Notes under the pieces: generated by a model
Databases searched by the model: none
Told to the model about the DNA's origin: nothing
The model's input: only the letters and a program-made list of their open reading frames with translations
Made by a program: the position numbers and the translations under genes
Origin: Paulownia fortunei
Lineage: Eukaryota; Streptophyta; Magnoliopsida; Lamiales; Paulowniaceae
Length of the DNA stretch: 64,000 nucleotides
Assembly: GCA_019321725.1 (NCBI GenBank)
Contig: CM033109.1
Coordinates: 12,803,993-12,867,992, forward strand
Reading direction: 5' to 3'
In this document: one piece after another, positions 11,301 through 23,300 of the stretch
Layout of the letters: each line of letters opens with the position of its first letter
Position numbering within the stretch: the stretch's first letter is position 1

Positions 11301-14300
11301 GAAATCACCCCATTGTTAATTCTACTGAAATTCATTTAACATCCAACCACTGTTCAAAACTAATATATGAATTATCTCCAAGAAAAAAATGTTACAAATA
11401 ATATAGTCTGTTATGGATTAATGTACATATCAATCATATCCATTAATATGTTGATTTGAAAATTTGAACAAATAGCAGTTCCAATAATTGCAGTCCACTT
11501 AAATAGTACTTTAATTATACAGGCAAACCCTGAGAATTTTGATGAATGAGTGATACTCATTCAAAGACATAATTAGATGGGTGATTATAATTCAGAAGAG
11601 GCAGAGTTGGAAGAATGAGTGATTCTCATAATTATCTTTTCAACTTTCTTTAAGAAAATAATCATGTAGCCAAGATTCAGCAGAGAACAGCCAATTCTTA
11701 TCAAATAGAGATGAGCAATAGAATGAATTTTAACAATTGCTGAGCAATGAAAATATACTAGCAAAAGGAAAAGTAGAAACCCATTTTTCATTCGCCAGTG
11801 CTCTTATCACTTTTCCTGCAAATATTTCTTGACAAAATGATTGGTGTATATTTTCAGCATGCTCTCAAAAGTTTCAGCATGATTCTCCAATTGTGACCAC
11901 AAAATTCGCCAGTACCCTATCAATTTTGTACAATACTAATGAAGGAACTTAATGATTAGTGTTCATAATATCAAAATATTACGCAAAAACTGAAATTGCA
12001 TTTTATGTGGTTTGGATTCAATCAATTCACAACAGAAATGTGAAGAGTTTGGAGCATTATCAAAAATAAAAAAAATTAGAAAACAAAATCGGAACAGCTT
12101 CATGAAATAGTAATCAAGAGTAATTCCTCCATTCTCAAGCACTCACCTGAGCTCCACAGTGAACAACAACGATGAGATGATGATTTCGGCATGCCTTCGG
12201 TCGACGAGTGAGGCTGAAGAGGTGGACGCAATGAGTTGTTTGATAATCTTTGGGCCGGCTGAGAATCTGTGGTTTGGGAAATTATGGCAACGTATTATGT
12301 GGAGGGTTTTGGAATAAAATAGAATACTTGAGGGTGTTTTTTGTCTTTTGAATGCTAAACTATGCAGCTTATAAGATCTTAAAAATTAAGATTGGATGTG
12401 CATATAAGCTCTCAAACAACTTATTTTTTAGATCTTATAAGCTCATCCAAAAAAAATTTACCACACACTTTTGAGATCTTATAAAATATTTTGCAGAGTT
12501 TATAAGCTCAGCCAAACGCCCTCTTAGTTCTAAGAGTAATCCTAGGTGTCAAAAAACTACAATAGCACTCAAATGAAAATAAAATCCTAAATTTAGAGTC
12601 ATTAATCAAAGTTACTGGAGATGAAAACATATAAAGGTACTACTGAATGAAGAATAACAAAGCTTAAACTAAAAACTCTAAGTTCAGTTAGATACTTTCT
12701 TCTTGACCTGTAATGGCTTCTTGGATGGGTAAGCACTGATCTTAATTTTGTGACTTCAAATGCAATCCTTGTTAGCCTCACAAGCTGTTTCGGAATTTTA
12801 GTTGTTGTCTGAAGAGGCACACAATTAAATAAACGTGCTAACTAAGTCTGTAGACTGGATCCATGTTCTATGAGTAGAAGGTCTCTAGATCAATTCGTAA
12901 TAAATCATAGATATGGCTGCTTGTTTCAACTTTTTGTTATTCCTATTAACTCTTTGAATTTTTTTTCTTCCGAGTGCTATGATATTGATGCTGTGATTGA
13001 CAATAATAACAACTATATCAGCTGTACTTTAGTCGTTCAGTTCATAATTATTCGTTAAGCTACATCCTGATTTTCATAAAAAAGACGAGAACATGACAAG
13101 TGCAGGTTTTGACATTCTCTTGCTCAAAGAGAACTTTCCATGTGATTTCCAGTTTCTTCACGGATTTCAATCATATGAATTCTGCCATTTTTGGCGGCAA
13201 AATTCCAGACTTCGTTGCAGAGTTAATTTTATGGTACTTTTAGGTGGATGTGTCAGAACTGACCATAGGAGCCAAGGATTCTGGTGCTTTGCCACGTATT
13301 GTTGGACCTGCAAAGGATTTTGTGAGGGGAAGTATCAACAACCGTCCTTTTCGCCCAGGTGGACTGGATAATGCTGATTCTTTGGGAAAGATTCTTCCTG
13401 ATGGTGCTTGCAATGGTGAATGGGCACGGGAGCTTCTGCATGGGGGTCCTGTGCAAGTCGTTCCCCCAGGCTTTAAAGATGGATTGGATCTAGGTGATCT
13501 TAAGGTAATCTATTTAACAGTAATGAAGGAGCCCAGTGTCAGTCAATACATTTAAATTCTTACTTCTTTCATCCGTCAACAATATCAGCACAACTTTAGT
13601 ATTCATAAAATTTTGTAGGCACATTCTTTCACGTGGAATGTTTATGATAAAGCAAGTGTGGACAAGGGCACGTCAGATGTTAAGCTGGTTAGTTTCAGTA
13701 CTTTTATGATATTCTGTATCCATTAAGAGAATATATGATTCCACATGTCATTCATGTTTTTCTGATTTACTGGGAAGCAATAGTTATTTATCATTGTTCT
13801 TTTTTTTTTTTTGATAATGTTTTTTTTTTATATAAACTGCAGAACGAGCTATCAGTGCAGTTTGATGACTTGTTCAAGAAAGCTTGGGAAGATGATGCCC
13901 TGAAATTCGTGGGAGAAGGTCTGTGCTCTATACATATAAATATTCTGGTTCTATGTACTATGTATGAAGGGTGATCTTTCTGCTTTATTTGATAAAATCT
14001 GGCAATACCTGCCCTAGCTTTAGAATGGTTGGACATCTACTAGAGCTAATTTGATTGATTATTTCCAAGTTTGGTCTGGTATAGAAATATACACTGCGAA
14101 AAAGGAGTTTGCAAGTGGTTGTGGAAGTGTTCACTCAGAGGTGGGGATAACTGACAAGCTATATTTATTGTTTACATTAGTTCCAGTAGTTTTGTGAATT
14201 TGAACATTGGAATCGTTGACATCTAGTTAAAGTAATCCAATTTGGTCAAAATATTTCTTGGTTTTAAGAAAATAGGAGATATGAGGGGAAGCAAGAGAGG

Positions 14301-17300
14301 AAGAGAGAAAGAATGTTTGGTAGTAGCTGGTCTTTATTCCTTTTAGTTTTTATATAGTTGTCAGCTTTAATTTGTTTCATGTATCATAAAAAATGTTATT
14401 CTAAGTTAAGATCTGTACCTTTATGTGACTTGATGTTACTGTAGTTAAAGAGACAGAAAGAACAGGTTCCTATTTCTGCATTTGTGCTATTCCTTAAGCT
14501 AATTTTACATCAATATGTTCCTACAAGAGGATTTTCTTGGTCCTGTTGACGAGATTTGCTTCTTCTGCAAGCAAAATAGACAAGAGCTTCTGCACGTTGT
14601 GGCAATTATTTTCTTCATTAATTGCAACCACAATAATTTTTTGAAACTCCAATTTACATTTGCCTCATCAGTTTAAATGTTTTTAAGTTTGAGACTATCC
14701 ATTGTTTGCTCCTCTCTGTTGAAGTCTGTGACACTCAGTGGTTGATAAAATGAAATTACATCTTCACTAGAAATGTATCTAGTTTCAAATATCGTGAACC
14801 AAACATTTCTCTTAAGTCTAGCAATATATGGTTACTTTCTATTTTCTACGAGGCTAATGTCACAGCTGTTATTTAGGTCATATTCCAGAGTCAGAAATTC
14901 AGATGGAGTCTGTCGACGAATCTCTTCAAATAGAAACTGAAGAACAAGAGTTACATGCAGTTGATGTCATCAAGAAAGAATCATCTATTTTAGATGAAAT
15001 TTTGTCTGTTGAATCAGTGGAATTAACAAGAAGATTGGAAGGAAATACAAATATTGCTGTACAACAGCCGAAAGAGGTAATGTTTTCTCATGTCACAAAT
15101 CACTCAATAATTGTTGCATTTTTTAATTTTTATACAAGCTATTCCACCATTTATTAGAGTTGTTCCATGATTTATCTAAGTCTATTGTTTATTTTTAGGG
15201 TTGGGCTCTTACGGGTGGCAGTGAAGAAATTGCAGCACGGTTTCATGAACTTGTTCCTGATATGGCGCTTAATTTTCCTTTTGAACTTGATCCTTTCCAA
15301 AAGGAGGTATTGGTCATTGCAAAATTAATGTTGACAAACTTTGGATCTGTGGCAATTAGTGCAAAATTGAATTTCTTATATCTAAGTTGTAATCATTAAT
15401 AATATGAGGAATCATGATAACATGACTTGAATTGAAGATTAATGTTTCTGCTGACATTCTCGTGGTACTGGGGTTAATGGGTGCAATGTACTCCCACCTA
15501 AACAAAAGATGCTGATATATGTTGTCATTAATTCGTATGATTTTCTTTATCATGAATATGGGTATTCGTAGGTGTAATCTTGGTGAATTCTTTTGATATT
15601 GCCTTTGGGTATTAATTTAGCTTGGACATGCCATTATTTGCACTGAAATATTTGGATTGACTACTTAATCTAGTTACTGAACTAAGTTTTCTTTTGAAAT
15701 TAATTACAGGCCATATTTTATCTGGAAAGGGGGGATTCTGTTTTTGTGGCAGCTCATACTTCAGCTGGAAAGACAGTTGTTGCAGAATATGCATTTGCTC
15801 TGGCTTCAAAAGTAAGTCACTGTTGTTTGATGTCTGTGCTTGTTTAGTAATTAGATGGTATAATTTCCGATTCAAACTTGTTTAGCATTCCTTTAATTTT
15901 ACCCCCTTCTAAAAGCTTTCTTTTGAAATCTTCTTGACCTTGAAATTACTGATTTTATGGCCTGTAAAGCTTGTGAATCATAATTTATCATAAAATTTTG
16001 AACATATGCAGCACTGCACAAGAGCTGTATATACTGCTCCTATTAAGACCATCAGCAATCAGAAGTACAGAGATTTTTGTGGAAAATTTGATGTGGGCCT
16101 CCTCACTGGTGATGTTAGCTTGAGGCCTGAGGCCTCTTGTCTCATCATGACCACTGAGATATTAAGATCAATGCTCTACAGGGGTGCTGACATCATACGC
16201 GACATAGAATGGGTGAGGTTTCTTTTTCACATTGATCTTCCTTTTGCAATATCTGATCTTACATAACCTGTCAAATCGTACTCAGTTTTACATCTTTTTT
16301 GCCTTCTGGCTATAGTTCTGAGACTCTTGGTGTTTGTTTACGTTGTGTCTGGAAAGATAGGTTATATTTGATGAAGTGCATTATGTTAATGATGTTGAAA
16401 GAGGTGTGGTTTGGGAAGAAGTTATCATCATGCTTCCCAGGCATATCAACTTCGTGCTACTTTCAGCCACGGTATGTATCAGTTCTGAATCATATTGTTC
16501 ATTACTGGCATGCAAATGTTGATAATATTGCAAAGTTGTCTTCTTGGTTAACTTTCTCATTTTGCACTCTAATTTGCTCTTATTGCATGGCGAGTTATAT
16601 CAAATTCATTGCTTATCAGTAAAGTACATCAAGCCTTGTGCAATTTTTGAATTTGGGTATACCATTTATACTCATGCATGCCTTCATATTGAAAGGTTGT
16701 ATGATTAGGTGTTGTAAATACTTTAATAGGCTGGTGGTGGACTACTATATAATATTAATGCAAAAACAATTCTAAAAAAACAAGAGAAGCTGTTTTATGC
16801 GTCTTCATCTTATCAGTAGCATTGCAATTTGATTTTCTGGCCTGCTTCTCCTCTACAAAAACATAACCCCCCCACCCCCCAGCCCTCAAAAGAGGGGGAA
16901 AAAGAAAACAGCAGGAGAAAGTTAAAAAGAAGATAATGAGCATTTGAGAAATCTTCCAGACCTTGCCAAGCTGTTTTCTTTCTCATCCAGCTTGGGAAAT
17001 TCCATCTTTTTACATGCCTGTTTTGGCTATTTAACAAGTTAGGCGACGATAGCATTTGTGCTATAAAAATCTTCAAGACTTGTGGTGAATAATTATCAAT
17101 TTTTTTTTGAAAAAGTTGTAATAAGCATAAATCCGAACGTGTACAGTGCATGTGTACCTTTTGCTTTCGCATTTTATACTTTTCTTGTCTCTGAACCATT
17201 TGAAACAGTCATCCCAGGGAACCATGAAATGTCAATTTGAATCTTCATAGTGTTCCATGGTATCCAATTTCTATAGCACGTGGGAACTCATTCACACTAA

Positions 17301-20300
17301 GGATGAATTTCTGTTTAAATAGAGAGATTTTTTTTTGGGGAGGGAAAATTTAATGTTAACGAATGAATTTTAAATTGACCTGCCCACCTGTCATGCTAGA
17401 TTGAGAACTGAGGTCTCATGTCACATGATGCACATTGAGATATTGATGACAAGCTGAAACTGTTGTTTCCGGGAAGCGTGATGTCGACAATGTCAATCAT
17501 AAGGTTGCCCAATAATGTCCAATTTCTTTAGCGTATTCATTTGTGATGGGGATTCATTTCTATTTACCAATTTGGTTTTGCTAACTAATATGTTGTGAGG
17601 TTGTACAAGGTGCTGTTCCTCTGTTTCAATACCAGTTAATTTATCCTTTTATAATGTTAAATTATCTTTTCATTTTTCTAGGTACCAAACACAATTGAAT
17701 TTGCTGATTGGATTGGTAGGACAAAGCAAAAGCAAATTCGTGTTACTGGGTTGGTAGCATCTTCTTGATATGAAACTTCAATATCCACTAGTTTACATTT
17801 TCATATGAGTTGAATTTGTAGTGTGCTTAAGGGCAACCCTATATATTTATAAAGGTTATTTACTGTCCTCCCTGACAGTTGTCCAATATATAGGCTTTAG
17901 TATGTCCAATCACGTTTACCTTTATTGAAACTAACATCTGTAAAAGAACCCTATCCTTTTGGATGAAATGACTCATTTACACTTTGTAAAAAATTAACCA
18001 ACCCTGAGGTTTGTCCTTATTTCTCTAGTACAGAGACCTCCCCTAGGTATCTTGAATGACAACATACTCCTCTGAAGTTTATCCAATGTACAGAGACCTC
18101 CTTGTAGTATCCTGAATCGCAACCACCTTCCCCTCCCCTGAGGTTTTTCCAATATACGAATTGAGCACTTTATCCAAGAAAAACGACAGAAATACCCCTA
18201 AACATTCAAAGGCACTTTTAGCCTTCAATTAAGCATACCGAATGTAAAATCAAATGTCTAAATCTAAATTTGGGTTGGTGACTGTGTAATTGAATCCAAA
18301 CTCATAATTTAGATTGACGACTCCTCCACTTCTTCTTCTTCTTCTTCCCTCGTATTCGCCAAGAGAAGGTGATCCATGACGCCATATGATAATTGAAGAT
18401 GGCGCTCTTGACTTTTGAGTTAGGGGATTAGGAAAACAAATTAATTACAGCTATAGATAAGATTTTGTAATGTACTTTTTATTTGTTAGCTTCACGAATA
18501 CGACATCTTCATTTCTTTTCCTTATAATTTATGGTAGAAGAAAGAAGTTATTTAAAAAATTATACGGTTATGGAAAAAATATGTGTGCTCACCTGTTCAT
18601 AAATAATGTGATTTTAAAAAATATTTGCAATTACATGTCTTTAGAAAAATATGAGATTTTGCTACACTTTTATAATATTAAAAGCAATAATTACACTATC
18701 TTGAAATGTCCTTAGACAATAGAGTATAATTTCAAAACTTCATGACATGTAACAAATATTAAACGTCAAGGTAGATTTCTGTATATTGGACAAACTTCTG
18801 GGTGATTTTGTGAAAATCTGGACAATTGTCAGGTGGCCTGTAAATTTACCATTCATGTGAAACAGTAGCCAAGAGTAAATATAGATTTTCACTATTTCTT
18901 TTTGCTAATGTCGTCTTTTTTTGTTATGTCATCATAATAGAAGGGGAAATTTGATTGTTAATAAACCTCATAAGAGGGAAATGTAATTGAACATACCATA
19001 GGGAAGGTGTCTGTATATTAGATAAACCTTGGGGGAGGAAGCTGCAAGTAGCCCAATTTATAAGGCAATGTTTGGTTTTGTTTTGGGAGTTTTGGGGGAA
19101 GTGTATTTGGGGGTAGGTGTTTTGGAGAAAGAATTGGGAGTTAAAAGTAATGTTTGGTTTGTGTTTTGCGGGAGATAGATTCTACTGTATATGTCATTTC
19201 TTGTAAGTTTTTGTTGGTTACTGATGTAACATAACTTTTTTATTTTATTTTATTTGTGAGTATAAGAAAAAGAAAATATATATATTTATGATAATATAAA
19301 ATTGGAAAATGTAATGATGTTGATTATAGTGGGTCCCATTTTGTTTTGGGAGAATGAGGAAAACAAACATTATTGTTTCTTGGGGAAAGAATTCTCTTTC
19401 CCCAATATAAATCCAAACATAGCCTAAATTACTCTGGGGGTGGAATTTATAAGCTTTGTTTCTACCTTATTATTTTTCTCTTTAAACAGGACCACAAAAA
19501 GACCAGTCCCCCTGGAGCACTGCCTGTTCTATTCTGGAGAGCTTTATAAAATCTGTGAAAATGAAAAGATTATCCCTCAGGGGTTAAAAGCTGCCAAAGA
19601 TGTGTACAAGAAGAAGAACTCAGCTACTGTAACTGGCACAGGATCTTATTCTGGGTCTTCAGCAGCCAATGAAAGGGCCAGGACTCTGAGGCGTGAAAGT
19701 TCTTCTCATGCAAAACAGAACAAGCATCCTGGATCCCAGAATAGGCTGAGCTTCTCTGGGGCTGCTGGGGGACTCAAACCAGTGGTAGTAACAACTGGGG
19801 TTCGAGGAGATCAGAAGCTTCTGTATGGTTGTCGCTTATCAATAAGCTTTCAAAGAAATCCCTCCTACCTGTATGTTTGAAAAGTTACATTCATTGTATT
19901 TTTCCTTGTGGATCTGCCAAAAAAATCCATTTACTAGTGATATGTCAGAATAATACTTGGTGTTGCTTTTTCTATTTAAGGGCTTGCTAGTTTTTGCTTG
20001 CCTTATCCTTGACAAATAAAATTTCATATTTCTGGACAAGACCATCTAATGATGTCTTATGAATAAGTGTGCATATTTCAATTATTTAATTTTTATTACT
20101 TTTAGAGATGAGACTATGACATGGACGCATTTGCTTTCTTGTTGGGAAGTAAGAACCTTTGGTTAACTGGTAGATTTGTGTCTACAGGTGGTTATATTCT
20201 GCTTTTCAAAGAACCGCTGTGATAAATCAGCTGACAACTTGACTGGGACTGACCTCACGACTAGCTCCGAGAAAAGTGAAATTCGGGTATTTTGTGATAA

Positions 20301-23300
20301 AGCATTTTCAAGGCTCAAAGGATCAGACCGAAATCTGCCGCAGGTGTTGTATACAAATTTTATTGGTTGCCATAAAGTTGGGGATCCTGGAATTTGATAT
20401 GCATGTACTTGCAGGTTGTTAGAGTTCAAGGCCTTCTTCGGAGAGGAATTGGTGTGCACCATGCAGGACTACTTCCAATTGTGAAGGAAGTTGTCGAAAT
20501 GCTATTCTGTCGTGGGGTGGTCAAGGTAAAGTAGTTAATTTGTATTTCTTTTGAATGTAAAAGTTGTTTTACAGCTTGTTTATAGGTTTTTATGGAAATT
20601 TACATGTTGATGTTTTTGAAAATAAAAATTAACGCTTCATTGGATCCAGAATTTGGAAAAAGGAAGTAAGAAAGAAAAAACAAAAGAAATGATAGTTGGA
20701 TTTCTTGTCACCTATGATGCATGGATATGGATTTGGCGACACTGACACGACGCAATAAAAACACGGGATAACATAAATCTTAAAAAATTAGGACATGATG
20801 TGATTTGGACATGGCTATATGTACACATACATACACGTGTATATATTTTTGGGTACTCAGATTTATTAAGTACGTTCATATATACACATATGCATGTATA
20901 AAAATGTGTGATTGTGTGTGTGTTTACAAGCACCTATGTATTGGAAATTGAAGTACACTACATTTTGTATATTATAAATTTAGTTTTAAGGTGGAAGGTG
21001 CCTATATTGATGTTGATTTTGTAGATGAATATTAGTGATATTTTATGAGGAGAAAAAGTGTGAGAGAATTAGTAAAATTGGTGGAAGAAGAGGGATAAAG
21101 TGAGAAGACAAGTACGAAGTTACAAACTATTTGTGATCTTTAAATATTTTAGTTTTCTTAAATTTTGTCTGGACCCAAGATTTTGTAATTGCCTAGTGAC
21201 CCTCTCAGGATTTTTTTACTGTGAATTGTGGACTCTCCAATTGTCATATTTTCCATGTGCCCACATGCGCAACTCCTATAGAAAAATAAGTTCTATAGGT
21301 GTGCAATTCCTATTGTATTTCTATAGTCAGAATCTTTTAAGAAAAATAAGTTCTTTATATTTTATCGTAATGTTCTGATATGATGTTGTGTTTACATATA
21401 TAAACATACATTCATGCATGCAGTATCTTTTCTCTCTAGGTCTTCTAATGTTTGCAGTCCTTGTGTTATCTGTAGATTCTATTTTCAACGGAGACATTTG
21501 CAATGGGAGTCAATGCCCCAGCAAGGACGGTAAGTTGTTACTAAGACCGTGCAATGAGGGATGTATAGTCATTTTCCTTGGAAGGTTTTCTCTCTAGCAA
21601 GCATTTTTAGAATTTGAATTTTTATGTACTTGCTTTCATTTGTTTCTAGTAGGTCAAGAGGGAAGTTAGTTAAGTAATGCCATAATTATTCCCTATGGTG
21701 GGCCAAATCTATTCTGATAAATATTTACTAAGGAAGTTTCTACAGAAATAAGTTACTTGGGTCTAACTTCGTTTGGCACCAGGTCAATTGTTAGTTGATT
21801 CAATTTCTTTCTGGTGCAGGGTTCTTTTAGAACCAAAATATTTACTTTTGTTTTTCTGCTGAATTTAGCTATTTGATAATCTTGCCTAAAAGATTCTCCT
21901 TTGCCCATTTGGTTTTATATTACCTCACTTTCTTATGTGGTTGCTTGTCTTTTATGTGTATATGTTGATATTTAGATATCACTGATGCTGAATAACATGA
22001 AAAAAGATGACTCTGGTTAAAGTACTTAATATTGCATAAAGGCAGACTGTGACAACAATACTATGCATCCAATAAATTTTAAGATCACACTAATTAATGC
22101 TGGCAAGAACATGGCTTATGTTTTGATATGTTTACTCCTGCTAAGAAGTGAAAGATTGTGTCCTGGTTATCAGCAACAGAGGTTCAGCGTAGAATAGAGC
22201 CTGTAATCATTGCAATGAATTTGAAGATGATGTAATTGATAAATTTACAAGTTATGATCTCAGGCTTTATAGTACACATTTTGTGTTATGATCATGTTAC
22301 CCACTCAATATATTAACCCTTTATAGTACACGTTTTGTGTTATGATCATGTTACCCACTGAATATATTAACCACAATACCAAATACAGTTTAAAATTGGA
22401 CTGCTTTGTGATTACACTGAACGCATTCTTATTTTTCTGCTCATATTCTTCCACTGTTGCTCTAATGGCACATTTGGTACGAGGGAAGGGAGATTCCAGG
22501 AGAGGCCTTCTCCACTATTTTAAACCCACCTCTCGTTTGGCACTAATACAATTTGGGATTGAAGAGTCCAAGTATAGCTTATAGTCCTAGAAAAAGTGGG
22601 AAAACTTATTCCTCATTTAATCATGAGTAATAATTATTCCCACTTAAGTGGGATTAAAGTGGAGTAATAATTAAAAAAGTAAGTATCCTCCTTACCCCTA
22701 CAATCTCTCTCAAAATCTATTTTATAAACGAAAACACAACAAATCTTTTATTTAGGTCTTGCACACTCCTTAGATATATGTACGTACATATATATATATA
22801 CATGTACATTTATATGGATGATATATATTACATATAATTTATATCTATGTCAATGTCTATTTTTATATATATCTATATATATATGCATGCATGAAAGTTT
22901 ACACACACATACATATATATGCATGTACTTATTTATAAATTAGTAAGATCTATTTGAACAAAGGAGATTGAGGGAATAATTTCTGTTTATTGATTTTTCA
23001 TGAATGAGATGTTAAAATATATAGGCTAGACCTTTCCCTCGTTTTAGGAAACAAATCAGATAGGAAACTAACTCCTCAAGCGGGTGAATAGATTGCAATC
23101 ATTCCCTGTTTGCCAAGTAGGCACTTGAATCCCAGCTTAGACAAGGCCTTGGTGAGGATATCTGCTTCCTGATTCTTTGTAGGAACATAGGATGCCTTTG
23201 TAGGAACATCGGATGGGCTAATTGCTCCCAAGTTTTTCTCTTGCTTGTCTATCAATTCACACATGCTTCATCTTATCAGGTTGTACAGGGTTGAACTATG

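Larger units (their letters stand above)
6977..12523 (-). mobile_element. PIF/Harbinger DNA transposon in SKI2 intron 2
   Basis: Terminal inverted repeats: the left end reads GGGTGTGTTTGGCTAAGCTT, and the complement of the right end reads GAGGGCGTTTGGCTGAGCTT (four mismatches, no gap). The 3-bp TTA target duplication (6974-6976 and 12524-12526) is the hallmark of the PIF/Harbinger superfamily. Inside are remains of the two proteins such elements encode, both on the minus strand: a DDE transposase (about 7690-8900) and a Myb/SANT-like protein (about 9840-10822). Both are broken by stops and frameshifts, so the copy is dead. Subterminal GCTTATAAG-type motifs are common at both ends. Confidence 0.88.

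Noticed and set aside
16813..17199. 128-codon minus-strand frame in intron 10
   Set aside because: Serine/phenylalanine-rich translation of a low-complexity C/T-rich stretch, no homology seen.
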